A stretch of DNA of 64,000 nt from Micavibrio aeruginosavorus (GTDB lineage: Bacteria; Pseudomonadota; Alphaproteobacteria; Micavibrionales; Micavibrionaceae), in the NCBI GenBank assembly GCA_016432265.1, contig CP066681.1:1452342-1516341 (forward strand). The letters are read 5' to 3'. A program made the position numbers and the translations under genes. Below the pieces are notes generated by a model. The model searched no databases. It saw only the letters and a program-made list of their open reading frames with translations, and was not told where the DNA came from. Positions 28,507 through 39,470 of the stretch are shown piece by piece (position 1 is the first letter of the stretch; the number at the start of each line of letters is the position of its first letter).

Positions 28507-29192
28507 TGATAAGTCCGCATCAGGCTGACCAGACGCCCTTGCACCTTGACGCGCCCGGGTTCAAGTACGCGAGGCTCGTATTGGTCGTTCTCAGGCTCAA
28601 GGATGATTTTGTTTCCTGAACGCCGAATGCGTTTCAGCGTGGCCTCGTGATCGTCGACCAACGCCACGACAATGGCACCGTTTTCAGCGGTATCGCACTT
28701 CTGGATGATGACCGTATCGCCGTCGTTGATTCCGGCGTTGATCATGGAGTCTCCAGCGATGGTAAGCGCGTAATGTTCACCGCGACCGAGCATTGAGGGG
28801 GGGATTTCGATAGAGGCGGTTTCATCCCTTAGGGCCTCAATGGGCGTACCGGCGGCGATTTTGCCATAGAGGGGGACGATTTCGACGGTGGAAGCCGCCT
28901 CTGCCATGTTCTGCACAGCACGGATATTGCGGCTGACGCTGGCGGCAGTTGTGGTATCGTTGGCCGCAGGGCTGTAGCCTTCGGGCAGTTTGCGCACCTC
29001 AAGCGCGCGGGCACGATGTGGCAGACGTTCAAGATAACCACGTTCGACCAGCGCGCTGATCAGGCGGTGAATGCCGGATTTGGATTTGAGGCCCAGCGCC
29101 TCCTTCATTTCTTCAAACGAGGGGGCGACATCGCCTTGTTGCATGCGCTCGTGAATAAACAACAACAGGTCTTTCTGTTTGCGTGTCAGCAT
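28503..29192 (-). CDS. lexA: LexA repressor
   Basis: A 229-residue SOS repressor and self-cleaving serine protease. The N-terminal winged helix starts MLTRKQKDLLLFIHERM; the cleavage site is in YGKIAAGTPIE (Ala-Gly); catalytic Ser is in AGDSMINAGINDGD and Lys in ATLKRI. I place the start at 29192 because MLTRKQ is the family's N-terminus; an upstream in-frame ATG at 29306 would add 38 atypical residues and include the operator-like repeats. A pair of GAAC half-sites lies 77 to 90 bases upstream of the start. Confidence 0.96.
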   Translation of the reverse strand: MLTRKQKDLLLFIHERMQQGDVAPSFEEMKEALGLKSKSGIHRLISALVERGYLERLPHRARALEVRKLPEGYSPAANDTTTAASVSRNIRAVQNMAEAASTVEIVPLYGKIAAGTPIEALRDETASIEIPPSMLGRGEHYALTIAGDSMINAGINDGDTVIIQKCDTAENGAIVVALVDDHEATLKRIRRSGNKIILEPENDQYEPRVLEPGRVKVQGRLVSLMRTYH

Positions 29193-29268
29193 ATTAGGGG
29201 CATTCTCCTGCTTTTTGTATTCTATTTGTTCTGATTCTAACTTGATTCTCTCAGAATTTCCACCATTT

Positions 29269-29282
29269 GTTCCTATTTGTTC
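29269..29282 (-). promoter_or_regulatory. Candidate LexA operator upstream of lexA
   Basis: On the minus strand the sequence reads GGAACAAATAGGAACAAATG, two GAAC half-sites six bases apart. A third related copy, AGAACAAATAGAATA, lies about 50 bases nearer to lexA. The known alphaproteobacterial SOS box is GAAC-N7-GAAC (GTTC-N7-GTTC), so the spacing here is one base shorter. Position just upstream of lexA and downstream of the trpC stop supports autoregulation, but the spacing makes this uncertain. Confidence 0.5.
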
Positions 29283-29292
29283 CTGAAGCGTA

Positions 29293-30072
29293 TTATGAAA
29301 TTCCAAGAAGGGCTTTGGTAGCGGCTGTGACGTTTGGTTGGCGCATCAGGCTTTCCCCAACGAGGAAGGCTGTAAAACCGGCGGTTTGCAGGCGTTTAAG
29401 ATCGTCATTCCCATGGATGCCGCTTTCGGCCACGCGCAGGAGATCGGCAGGCAAGGCGGATGCGATCTCAAGGGCGGTGTCGATGTCGACTTTCAATGTT
29501 TTCAGGTTGCGGTTGTTGACGCCGACCATTCCTGGATTGAGTTTTAATGCGCGGTCAAGTTCTTCGCGGTCATGAACTTCGAACAGGGTGTCGAGTTTAA
29601 GTTCTGTAGCGAGGTCATAAAGGTCTTTCACCAGCGTGTCTTCAATAGCGGCCATAATGATGAGCATACAGTCGGCGCCCATCGCACGGGTTTCATAAAC
29701 CTGATAGGGATCGACGATAAAATCCTTGCGCAGGACGGGCAGGTCGCATGCAGCGCGGCCTTGCAGAAGGTATTCTGTTTTACCCTGGAAGTAGGGTTCG
29801 TCTGTCAGGATGGAGAGGCACGCGGCACCGCCCGCCTTGTATGCTTTAGCAAGCTCTGCGGGATTAAAATCTTCGCGGATAACCCCGACGCTGGGTGAGG
29901 CCTTTTTGATCTCGGCAATCAAACCGGGATTTTGGGCACGCAGACCCTTGATAAAGCCGCGCACGGGCGGGGCTGTTTTGATCCGCCCTTCCAGCGCGGC
30001 CTGCGGCAATTTGCCTTTACAGGTGGCGACGTGTTCGCGCTTATCGTCGCAAATTTTTTGCAGAACGCTCAT
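29293..30072 (-). CDS. trpC: Indole-3-glycerol phosphate synthase
   Basis: A 259-residue TIM-barrel enzyme of tryptophan synthesis. Signatures: LIAEIKKASPSVGVI, LSILTDEPYFQG, VLRKDFIVDPYQVYE, GVNNRNLKTLKVD and VAESGIHGNDDL. There is no fused TrpF domain. It overlaps trpD by four bases and precedes lexA on the same strand. The GVIREDFNPAELAKAY segment is typical of the proteobacterial enzyme. Confidence 0.97.
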   Translation of the reverse strand: MSVLQKICDDKREHVATCKGKLPQAALEGRIKTAPPVRGFIKGLRAQNPGLIAEIKKASPSVGVIREDFNPAELAKAYKAGGAACLSILTDEPYFQGKTEYLLQGRAACDLPVLRKDFIVDPYQVYETRAMGADCMLIIMAAIEDTLVKDLYDLATELKLDTLFEVHDREELDRALKLNPGMVGVNNRNLKTLKVDIDTALEIASALPADLLRVAESGIHGNDDLKRLQTAGFTAFLVGESLMRQPNVTAATKALLGIS

Positions 30073-31076
30073 GCCATCCTCGTGAACTCGATATAGTCGG
30101 CCAGCAATTTCCTTGCCCTGCCGCTGTCGAGGGCTTCGGCAGCGATATGTGAGGCTTCATGCGGATTGGCGGTTATATCGGCGATCAGCAGGGCCGCAGC
30201 GGCGTTCGCCAGCACAATATTGCGATAGGCGAAGATTTCGCCGCCCAGCAAGCGTTTCAAGGCATCGGCATTATATTTAGCGTCGCCGCCCATCAGTGAC
30301 GGTGTCGAAGAATAGTCAAGGCCGAAGAGCTGCGGTGTAATGTTTTTTTCCTCGACATGGTTTCGTTCAAGCCTGGCAATACGGGTTTTTCCTGTCACGG
30401 TGATTTCATCAAGGCCGTCCTGGCCGTGGACGACCCACGCCTTTTCTGTGCCGAGGCGATCCAGGGTTCTGGCCATCGGCGTCAGCCACTTTTCATCGAA
30501 CACACCCAATAATTGACGCCTGGTTCCTGCCGGGTTCGAAAGCGGGCCCAGCAGATTAAAGATGGTGCGGAAACCCAGTTTCTTGCGGATAGGTACGACA
30601 TGTTTCATTGCACTGTGGTGGCGCGGGGCCATGAGAAAAGCAAAGTGAAAGCGGTTCAGGGCGTCTTCCAGCTTGTCATGAGAAACATCAAGGTTAACTC
30701 CCAGCGCCTCAAGCACGTCGGCAGCCCCCGATTTGGAACTGGCGGCACGATTGCCGTGTTTGGCCACGGGTACGCCGCAGGCCGCCACCACCAGCGCCAC
30801 AGCGGTTGAGATGTTATAAGTGCCGCTGCCGTCGCCGCCTGTGCCACAGCAGTCGATCGCGTCGGGCGGGGCTTTGATCGTGGCGGCTTTTTCGCGCATG
30901 ACGCGGGCCGCCCCGGTGATTTCATCCACCGTTTCCCCTTTTTTTGTCAGGTATGTCAGGAAAGCGATTATATCCTCTTCGGCGCAGCCGCCGTCCATGA
31001 TAGCGGTCATGGCGGCTATCATTTCAGACTCGCTCAGGTCTACACCCACGCGCAGCTTTTCGAGAGACAGACTCAT
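30069..31076 (-). CDS. trpD: Anthranilate phosphoribosyltransferase
   Basis: A 335-residue enzyme transferring phosphoribose from PRPP to anthranilate. The PRPP-binding motif is [17 protein letters not shown], followed by [23 protein letters not shown] and [12 protein letters not shown]. The length is standard. The start overlaps the trpG stop by four bases and its stop overlaps trpC, so trpG-trpD-trpC form a tightly coupled minus-strand unit. Confidence 0.97.
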   Translation of the reverse strand: MSLSLEKLRVGVDLSESEMIAAMTAIMDGGCAEEDIIAFLTYLTKKGETVDEITGAARVMREKAATIKAPPDAIDCCGTGGDGSGTYNISTAVALVVAACGVPVAKHGNRAASSKSGAADVLEALGVNLDVSHDKLEDALNRFHFAFLMAPRHHSAMKHVVPIRKKLGFRTIFNLLGPLSNPAGTRRQLLGVFDEKWLTPMARTLDRLGTEKAWVVHGQDGLDEITVTGKTRIARLERNHVEEKNITPQLFGLDYSSTPSLMGGDAKYNADALKRLLGGEIFAYRNIVLANAAAALLIADITANPHEASHIAAEALDSGRARKLLADYIEFTRMA

Positions 31077-31645
31077 TTTGTCAGTTTCACAAAATTACGC
31101 ATCAAGTCGTGGCCATGCGATGTGGCGATGCTTTCCGGATGGAACTGCACTCCGTGGATTGGCCTGGTTTTGTGCATCAGCCCCATGATCAGGCCGTCGC
31201 CGGTTTCGGCAGTGATTTCCAGCGTGTCGGGCAGACTGTCGCGTTCGACGATCAGCGAGTGATAACGCGTTACGGGATAGGATGCCGGCAACCCGGCAAA
31301 CAGGCTTTTATCCGTGTGCGAAATTTGGGAAATTTTACCGTGCATCGGCTGAGGGGCGCGCACGACCTTGCCGCCAAAGGCCTGGCCAATGGCCTGATGC
31401 CCGAGGCAGACGCCGAGCAGGGGAATATCATGTTCTGCGGCGGAGTCGATCAGGCGCAGGCATATCCCGGCATGGTCGGGGTCGCTTGGGCCAGGGGAAA
31501 TGACGATCCCGTCCGGCTCCAGTTTCAACACTTCCTCGACGGTCAGGGCATCGTTGCGATGGACTTGTGTTTCCGCCCCCAGGTCGCCCAGATATTGAAC
31601 CAGGTTGAAGGTAAAGCTGTCATAATTATCAATCAGAACCAACAT
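31073..31645 (-). CDS. trpG: Anthranilate synthase glutaminase subunit
   Basis: A 190-residue class I glutamine amidotransferase: [35 protein letters not shown], the nucleophile Cys in [17 protein letters not shown] and the His-Glu pair in [14 protein letters not shown]. It feeds ammonia to TrpE and may also serve PabB. I use the start at 31645 directly before [10 protein letters not shown]; the upstream ATG at 31687 adds 14 residues not seen in the family. It is divergent from the YibQ-like gene. Confidence 0.95.
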   Translation of the reverse strand: MLVLIDNYDSFTFNLVQYLGDLGAETQVHRNDALTVEEVLKLEPDGIVISPGPSDPDHAGICLRLIDSAAEHDIPLLGVCLGHQAIGQAFGGKVVRAPQPMHGKISQISHTDKSLFAGLPASYPVTRYHSLIVERDSLPDTLEITAETGDGLIMGLMHKTRPIHGVQFHPESIATSHGHDLMRNFVKLTK

Positions 31646-31722
31646 GCCCCTTATATGAACGAGTGGGGATAACATGGCAAGAGTCATTTGCCTGTACTAT
31701 GGTAAAGCGCTAACCTGTCAAT

Positions 31723-32880
31723 ATGAAGAATAATAAAACTCCGATGATCCTGAAGCCGGCGGTGATCGGCCTGTTCTTGCTGGCCGCGCTGTTTGTTTGC
31801 GCGCTGGCTTTTCGTGCGACCGAGATGACGCAGGCGGTTTCGCCCGAAGCCGCCGTTGAAATGGCGCGATTGCAGGAAAGCCGGGCTTACTATGAAGGAC
31901 GCATTTCCGCCGCGCCGACGGCTCGTATGGGGCAGGTGAGTTTGCCGCCGTTGCCGCCGCTGCCTGAGAGTATGGAAACAGAGCCCAGGCGCCTCTTGCT
32001 GCCTGAGTATGAGGCAGCGCCAGCCATAGCTGAAACTACTCCGAAAGCAGCTCAATGGAAGGAAAATGCCGCCAAGGTTGAAGTTGCGCCATTATCCGCA
32101 GCCAGGATAGCTATTATTATCGACGATATGGGGATGGATCGCCGACGGACGCAGGTCGCCTTGACCTTGCCTGCGCCGATTACATTTGCATGGCTGCCCT
32201 ATGCACCGCAAATTCAGGGATTGGTGGATGAGGGGCGCGCCACGGGTCATGAAATGCTGGTGCACATGCCGATGGAGCCTGACAGCCTAACGGTAGATCC
32301 TGGGTCAACCGTTTTAAAATCCTCTATGACCCCTGCCGAATTGACGGCTATGACGGAAACCAATTTGTCGGCTTTTTCCGGATATGTCGGGTTCAACAAT
32401 CACATGGGCAGCAAGCTGACGCGCGATCCGGCGGCGATGGCGCTGGTCATGGATGTAGCGCGCAGACATGGGATTCTGTTCGTGGATTCGCGAACATCTC
32501 CTGACTCGGTGGCGGCGAGTACTGCCGCTGCCGTGGGATTGCCGTATGCCGAGCGCGATATCTTTCTGGATCACTATGAAGATAGCGCCAGCGTCATGGC
32601 GGCATTGGAGGAATTGGAAAAAGTGGCGCGGCGTAAAGGCTTTGCGATTGCTATTGGCCATCCCAAGGATAACACGATGGATGCCCTGCGGACATGGCTG
32701 CCGACTCTGGCAGGAAAAGGCCTGCAATTGGTGCCTGTGAGCGCCTTAGTCAGGATTCATGAACCGGCGGCCGGGAATGCGGGCAGCGTAGAGGGCCGGC
32801 CTGTCGCAAGCAACCGGCCTATCGATTATGGTTTTGTAGGGCCTCTTCAGCCGCCTGTATCAGGGCCTGCGCCTTATTGA
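31723..32880 (+). CDS. Divergent polysaccharide deacetylase family protein (YibQ-like)
   Basis: A 385-residue protein with an N-terminal membrane anchor (VIGLFLLAALFVCALAF), a Pro-rich linker to about residue 125, and a domain beginning RIAIIIDDMGMDRRRT with LVHMPMEP, GFNNHMGSKLTRD and FVDSRTSPDSVA. This is the divergent polysaccharide deacetylase (DUF610/YibQ) pattern of the envelope; the substrate is not known. It lies on the plus strand between trpG and trpE, and its last 62 bases overlap the end of trpE in the opposite direction. Confidence 0.88.
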   Translation: MKNNKTPMILKPAVIGLFLLAALFVCALAFRATEMTQAVSPEAAVEMARLQESRAYYEGRISAAPTARMGQVSLPPLPPLPESMETEPRRLLLPEYEAAPAIAETTPKAAQWKENAAKVEVAPLSAARIAIIIDDMGMDRRRTQVALTLPAPITFAWLPYAPQIQGLVDEGRATGHEMLVHMPMEPDSLTVDPGSTVLKSSMTPAELTAMTETNLSAFSGYVGFNNHMGSKLTRDPAAMALVMDVARRHGILFVDSRTSPDSVAASTAAAVGLPYAERDIFLDHYEDSASVMAALEELEKVARRKGFAIAIGHPKDNTMDALRTWLPTLAGKGLQLVPVSALVRIHEPAAGNAGSVEGRPVASNRPIDYGFVGPLQPPVSGPAPY

Positions 32881-34318
32881 CCGTCTCCTGATATTCGCTC
32901 AGGGCATCGCTGTCTGCGACCACGCCCGCTCCGGCTTGCACGTAAAGCACGCCGTTCTTGATAAGGCCGGTACGCAAGGTGATACAGGTGTCAACATTGC
33001 CGTTACCGTCGAAATAGCCAACGCAGCCGCCATAGAAGGATCGCTTCTCGGGTTCCAGTTCGTCGATGATTTCCATCGCCCTGATTTTTGGGGCGCCTGT
33101 CACGGTGCCTGCCGGAAATCCCGCGAACAATGCATCCAAAGAGTGCGTATCGGCCCTAAGCGTACCTGTGACGTTCGAGACGATGTGCATGACATGGGAA
33201 TAATATTCGACAATAAATTGCTCGGTGACTTTTACGCTGCCGATGTCGGAAACGCGGCCCACATCGTTTCGGCCCAGATCCAGAAGCATCAGGTGCTCGG
33301 CACGCTCTTTGGGGTCGGCCAGCAACTCTTCTGCCAGAGACTTGTCCTCCGCCAAGTCGCCGCCGCGGCGACGAGTTCCCGCAATCGGGCGGATGGTGAC
33401 CTCGCCGTTACGGACGCGCACCAGAATTTCAGGGCTGGAGCCCACCAGTGAAAATTCAGCCGTTTGTATATGAAACAGGAATGGCGAGGGGTTGAGACGC
33501 CTTAAGGCGCGGTAAAGCTCGATGGATGGCAGATCAAACGGCACCGAAAAACGCTGCGAAGGAACGACCTGAAAAATATCGCCGGCACGAATATATTCTT
33601 TGGCCTTTTCGACAGCCTGCTGGAAGCGGGCAGGCGTGGTATTCGACGAAACATCAAGCGGCGGGTTTATCTGGCTTTCGCACGAAATATCCGGGAGCGG
33701 CATGCGCAGGGCTGAAAGGGTGTCTTCTATCCTTGCTATGGCTTCTTGATAGATTTCCTCAGCGGGAATGGATGTGTTTTCGGCGGTGATGCGCACCGGC
33801 GTGGCTATACAGGCCATTTGCTTGACGTTATCGAATATGATCATAACCGTCGGCCGCATCATGAGCGCTTGCGGAATATCGATAGGGTCGGGGTTTTTGT
33901 TGGGAATGTCTTCGACCAGACGCACCATGTCGTAACCAAAATAACCGAACATTCCTGAGGATGCCATCGGCGGGATATCCCCGGTGACATCAAGACGCGA
34001 TCCTTCGATCAGTTGCTTGAAATGCTCGATGGCGTTTTCGGAGATGCGATCCCAGTTTTCGCTATCCGTGCTGATTTCCGGGATGCCGTTATGGCAGCGC
34101 CAGAAAAGATCGGGTTGCAAGCCGATGGCCGAATAACGACCGAGCACGCTTCCTCCCTCGACGGACTCGAGCAGCAAGGCGTAAGGTTCGTAACGGGTCA
34201 GCTTCAGGTAGGCAGAAACAGGGGTTTCGAGATCCGCCGGAACCCAGCGCCATACCAGTTGCGTCAACCCCCCATCAAAATTATTTTTAAACCCTTCAAG
34301 GGCGGCGGGCTGAGTCAT
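32819..34318 (-). CDS. trpE: Anthranilate synthase component I
   Basis: A 499-residue chorismate-utilising enzyme. The C-terminal catalytic half shows EYIRAGDIFQVVPSQRF, SPEILVRVRNGEVTIRPIAGTRRRG, DLGRNDVGRVSDIGSVKV, FPAGTVTGAPKIRAMEII and the GCVGYFDGNGNVDTCITLRT segment. The N-terminal half has the feedback-site region LLESVEGGSVLGRYS (family knowledge: tryptophan binds near an LLES motif). It starts two bases after the ppiD stop and is separated from trpG by the YibQ-like gene. Confidence 0.97.
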   Translation of the reverse strand: MTQPAALEGFKNNFDGGLTQLVWRWVPADLETPVSAYLKLTRYEPYALLLESVEGGSVLGRYSAIGLQPDLFWRCHNGIPEISTDSENWDRISENAIEHFKQLIEGSRLDVTGDIPPMASSGMFGYFGYDMVRLVEDIPNKNPDPIDIPQALMMRPTVMIIFDNVKQMACIATPVRITAENTSIPAEEIYQEAIARIEDTLSALRMPLPDISCESQINPPLDVSSNTTPARFQQAVEKAKEYIRAGDIFQVVPSQRFSVPFDLPSIELYRALRRLNPSPFLFHIQTAEFSLVGSSPEILVRVRNGEVTIRPIAGTRRRGGDLAEDKSLAEELLADPKERAEHLMLLDLGRNDVGRVSDIGSVKVTEQFIVEYYSHVMHIVSNVTGTLRADTHSLDALFAGFPAGTVTGAPKIRAMEIIDELEPEKRSFYGGCVGYFDGNGNVDTCITLRTGLIKNGVLYVQAGAGVVADSDALSEYQETVNKAQALIQAAEEALQNHNR

Positions 34319-34320
34319 GG

Positions 34321-36216
34321 CTAGAATTGCGCTTCCTCGCTCCCGGCGTAAGTCATATCGAGAAGCTTGCGGTCGATCTTGACGCCGTGCTTCTTGCGCA
34401 GCTCATTGAAGTAGACGAGAAAAACCTCGTCCTGCGTTCCCTTTCCGGCCGTGCTTTTCAAGGCATCAATATCTTCTTTCTTCGCTTTGGCCGGGTCGGG
34501 CATTTTCACATCCGTGACAATGGCCAGGATATAGGAGTCCTTGCCCGGCGAAAGCTGGTAGGTTTCTTTATCGTTGCTGAACAGCAATTTTTTCAGAGGT
34601 TCAGTCATGGGTTCTTCAGCGGCCAGGCTGTTGTTGACGGTTATGTTTTTGATGACCGCGCCGTTCTGCCTGGCGATATCTTCAAGGGTCGAGGTTTTGG
34701 CATTCAAAGCTTGAAGGGCTTCAGTTGCGCGGCGGCGGTTCAAGACATCTTCCTGATCGGCAATCCAGGTTTTGGCCAGATCGGCCTTGACGTCATCAAA
34801 GGGCTTGTAGGTTTTTGGCGTCACATTCTCCACTAGCACAACGGCGTAGCTGCCATCGGAGAGCTCCTGCACAGAAGACGTTTCTCCGCTTTCAAGGGAA
34901 AAGGCAGCTTCAAGAATGCCTGCCCGCACTTTTTCGTATTCCTTCAGTCCTTCTTTATTGTCAGGGGTTGAGCCATCGGCGCGTACCGGGCCAATTTTCT
35001 TGAGTTCAATGTGAAAATCTTTTGCCGCATCAGCCAGGGTCTCGCCGCCCGCGAGGGTATCGTCAAGCATATTGGCGGTTTCAACCAAAAGGGTGTCGGT
35101 TTTCTCCTCAATCAATTCTTTGCGAATGCTCGTCTTGACGCTCTCAAACTCTTTAACTTTAGGAGCAATGACGTCTTTCAGGACAATGACATGCCAGCCG
35201 AGCGATGTCTGAATAGGCTCGCTGACCTCGTCCTTGCCCAAAGCAAACGCAGATTCGGCGATTTCTGCGATCAGACCGGCCTCTTCAAAAGACTCTTCTC
35301 CAATATAGGAATCCTTGGCAGCCTCTTTGAGAGATGTGCCGGATTTAATTTTTTCAATGGCGTCCCGGGCGGCGGATTCCGCTGTGAAAATGGCCTGCTG
35401 CAAGAGCCGCTTTTCTTTCTCTGTGTACTCGTCGATACGGTCATCATATATCTGTTTCAACTCTTCATCGGAGATATCGAGGCTCTTTTGCGCTATCTCA
35501 GATGTCAGTAGGCCCAACGTAAACGTTCTTGTTTCGGGAATGGCGTATTTTTCCTGCCCTGACTGATAGAAGGGTTTGAGGACTTCGTCAGTGGGTTTTT
35601 CAACGCCTTTGACAGTGCTGTGGGGGAGGGTGACGAGCTTGATCGTGCGTTCTTCATTTCTTTGCTGATAGAGGTCTTTTACTTCAGCGTCCGAGACAAT
35701 GCCGGAAACGGATTGCAGGCTGGAGCGCATGATATTGGTGCTTATTTCGCTTCGCAGCATTGCAACGAACTCGCCTTCAGTGAGGTTTTGCGTCATCAGA
35801 ATGCGTTGGAACGCGTCTTTGGTGCTGACGCCGTTGCGCGCATAGGGGGCAACGAGATTCGCAACTTGTTTGGCTATCATCTCGTCATTAATGACGATGC
35901 CGTGCTCACGGGCGTCTTTTTGCAAAAGAATGCCGGAAATCTGGGAATTCAGATATTGGTCGATCAGGCCTAACTGATAGGCCATTTTGGGTTCCAGCAT
36001 GGCTTGCTGGCCGAGAGCGCGGCGCACGGTGCGGTCAAACTCGCTGATATGTATTTTCTGTCCGGCGACGGCGGCAACTGTCGTGCTCTGGACTCCGCCG
36101 CGGAAAAAGCCGCCGACATCCATCATTGCCATCCCGGCTACAGCCAATAACAGAAAGCTGAAGATAACGAATTTGACGATTTTTGAGTGCGCGCCGGAGC
36201 GCATCGCATTCAGCAT
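34321..36216 (-). CDS. ppiD: PpiD/SurA-type membrane-anchored peptidyl-prolyl isomerase
   Basis: A 631-residue protein starting MLNAMRSGAHSKIVKFVIFS, with one transmembrane anchor (residues ~15-33), a SurA_N-type chaperone region (ISEFDRTVRRALGQQAML) and a parvulin-like domain around SYIGEESFEEAGLIAEIAES...GWHVIVLKDV. PpiD-type proteins assist periplasmic folding and sit near the Sec translocon. The start at 36216 is chosen because upstream in-frame codons run through the tpiA gene on the other strand. It is followed by trpE, an order known in alphaproteobacteria. Confidence 0.9.
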   Translation of the reverse strand: MLNAMRSGAHSKIVKFVIFSFLLLAVAGMAMMDVGGFFRGGVQSTTVAAVAGQKIHISEFDRTVRRALGQQAMLEPKMAYQLGLIDQYLNSQISGILLQKDAREHGIVINDEMIAKQVANLVAPYARNGVSTKDAFQRILMTQNLTEGEFVAMLRSEISTNIMRSSLQSVSGIVSDAEVKDLYQQRNEERTIKLVTLPHSTVKGVEKPTDEVLKPFYQSGQEKYAIPETRTFTLGLLTSEIAQKSLDISDEELKQIYDDRIDEYTEKEKRLLQQAIFTAESAARDAIEKIKSGTSLKEAAKDSYIGEESFEEAGLIAEIAESAFALGKDEVSEPIQTSLGWHVIVLKDVIAPKVKEFESVKTSIRKELIEEKTDTLLVETANMLDDTLAGGETLADAAKDFHIELKKIGPVRADGSTPDNKEGLKEYEKVRAGILEAAFSLESGETSSVQELSDGSYAVVLVENVTPKTYKPFDDVKADLAKTWIADQEDVLNRRRATEALQALNAKTSTLEDIARQNGAVIKNITVNNSLAAEEPMTEPLKKLLFSNDKETYQLSPGKDSYILAIVTDVKMPDPAKAKKEDIDALKSTAGKGTQDEVFLVYFNELRKKHGVKIDRKLLDMTYAGSEEAQF

Positions 36217-36321
36217 GGGGAAAACCTCGTAAATTTTTAACCGTAGGACTATACGGCGCAGCCATACTCTGAGCAACAGAGGATTGCAAAGTGTCCCCTG
36301 TCGGGGTACAACGGCGCCATC

Positions 36322-37083
36322 ATGACGAAAACACGCAAGAAACTGATTGCCGGTAACTGGAAAATGAACGGTACACTGGCTTCGGCCGCAGGCCTGGCGG
36401 TGGCTTTGGGCGAAGGTTTGGAGAAAGAGCCTGCTCTCCTTGAAGCTTGCGATTTTGCTGTTTGCCCTCCTTTTGTCCACTTGCTGGCTGTTCGCCAGCA
36501 ATTGCCTGTTGGGGTTGCTCTCGGGGCTCAGGATTGCGCCTTGAACAGAGAGGGTGCGTACACGGGGGATATCTCTGTGAATATGCTGGTGGACGTGGAG
36601 TGTGATTATGTCATATTGGGGCATTCCGAACGTCGCCAGTATCACGGTGAAACGGATGGGCAGGTGGCTGCTAAGGCGGCTTTATGTTATGAAAAAAACT
36701 TGACAGCTATCATCTGCGTAGGTGAAACAGAGGTTCAGCGCGCTGAGGGATGCCAGGAAGAAGTGGTCGGCGAGCAACTGGCGCGGGCGGTGCCCCCAAC
36801 GGCGACAGCCGGGAATACTGTCATTGCTTATGAGCCGGTTTGGGCAATCGGCACGGGAAAAACCGCCAGCCCGGAAGACGTCAAAGCCATGCACAGTTTT
36901 ATCAGGCGGCATCTGAAGGAACAGCTTGCAGAGGGCGGCAATATGCGTATTCTGTACGGCGGTTCCGTCAAGCCCGACAATGCCGAAGTCCTGATGTCGA
37001 CTGAGAATGTCGACGGGGCGCTTGTAGGCGGTGCCAGTTTGAAAGCAGATCAGTTTCTGGCGATTGCCAGAGGCGTCAAGTAA
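36322..37083 (+). CDS. tpiA: Triose-phosphate isomerase
   Basis: A 253-residue TIM barrel interconverting dihydroxyacetone phosphate and glyceraldehyde 3-phosphate. Catalytic Lys is in AGNWKMNG, His in ILGHSERRQ, Glu in VIAYEPVWAIGTG; phosphate loop motifs are LYGGSVKPDNA and DGALVGGASL. It is divergent from ppiD with 105 bases between the starts and is followed by secG after 22 bases. Confidence 0.98.
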   Translation: MTKTRKKLIAGNWKMNGTLASAAGLAVALGEGLEKEPALLEACDFAVCPPFVHLLAVRQQLPVGVALGAQDCALNREGAYTGDISVNMLVDVECDYVILGHSERRQYHGETDGQVAAKAALCYEKNLTAIICVGETEVQRAEGCQEEVVGEQLARAVPPTATAGNTVIAYEPVWAIGTGKTASPEDVKAMHSFIRRHLKEQLAEGGNMRILYGGSVKPDNAEVLMSTENVDGALVGGASLKADQFLAIARGVK

Positions 37084-37105
37084 TTGGAATTAAGAGAGTT
37101 TTGTA

Positions 37106-37453
37106 ATGATTCACGTGATTCTTGTGATCCACCTGATCTTGGCCGTGTCGATTATCGGTCTGGTGCTGATCCAGCGTTCCGAAGGGGGGGGGCTGGGTAT
37201 TGGTGGCGGCGGTCTGGGGGGATTGGCAAGCCCGCAGTCGACAGCCAGCGTTCTGACACGGGCAACAGGGATTTGCGCGGCATTATTTTTTATGACCAGC
37301 CTGACATTGGGCGTGATGTCGGGCCATAACAGCCCTAAAAGCATATCCGATCACCTCGAAAAGATGACCGTTTCACAGGAGGCGGCTCCCGCGGAAGAAG
37401 CCAAAGGAGAGGCCGACAAGGCGGAAACGCCCTCGGTTCCTGTAGCGGAGTAA
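37106..37453 (+). CDS. secG: Protein translocase subunit SecG
   Basis: A 115-residue protein with two hydrophobic segments (residues ~3-20 and ~50-70) separated by the Gly-rich LVLIQRSEGGGLGIGGGG loop typical of SecG, and an acidic, Ala/Glu-rich tail found in alphaproteobacterial forms. It is the accessory subunit of the SecYEG channel. The tpiA-secG-pyrG order is widely conserved. Confidence 0.94.
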   Translation: MIHVILVIHLILAVSIIGLVLIQRSEGGGLGIGGGGLGGLASPQSTASVLTRATGICAALFFMTSLTLGVMSGHNSPKSISDHLEKMTVSQEAAPAEEAKGEADKAETPSVPVAE

Positions 37454-39091
<1,638 letters not shown>

Positions 39092-39148
39092 TTTAACATA
39101 TTGTCAAGTTGTTGCTACTCTCCTTAAAAAACAGGGATAGGTGGCGAC

Positions 39149-39406
39149 ATGTCAGTTTACGATTACACGCTTCATGTCACAGACCGCGATACGGCGGATA
39201 AGGTCACGGCCCTGTTTCAGGAGTTGGGGTTGGGCAAGCCCGACCTGTGGGGCCCAAAATGGATTAGTGGCAAGATGGCCAATGGTCTGGTAGCTCACTG
39301 GACTGAGGCTTTGATGGCTGATGGTCAGCTGGAGAAGCGTTTAGGAGCATTAGGCGTGGTCAGGCTGGCTCTTAATCCGTTCGCCTTTGAGAATATCCAG
39401 CCCTGA
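39149..39406 (+). CDS. Small conserved-looking hypothetical protein
   Basis: An 85-residue protein beginning MSVYDYTLHVTDRDTADKV, soluble, with no signal peptide or membrane segment. I do not recognise the family. The reading frame has codon use like its neighbours, and ACAGGGATAGGTGG precedes the ATG, so it is likely real. The position between pyrG and kdsA on the same strand suggests co-transcription, but gives no firm clue to function. Confidence 0.65.
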   Translation: MSVYDYTLHVTDRDTADKVTALFQELGLGKPDLWGPKWISGKMANGLVAHWTEALMADGQLEKRLGALGVVRLALNPFAFENIQP

Positions 39407-39470
39407 TTAAGGGTCATTTTTCCATAGATGACGCTTCATTTTTGGGACTATCGGCCCTATATTACCGGGC

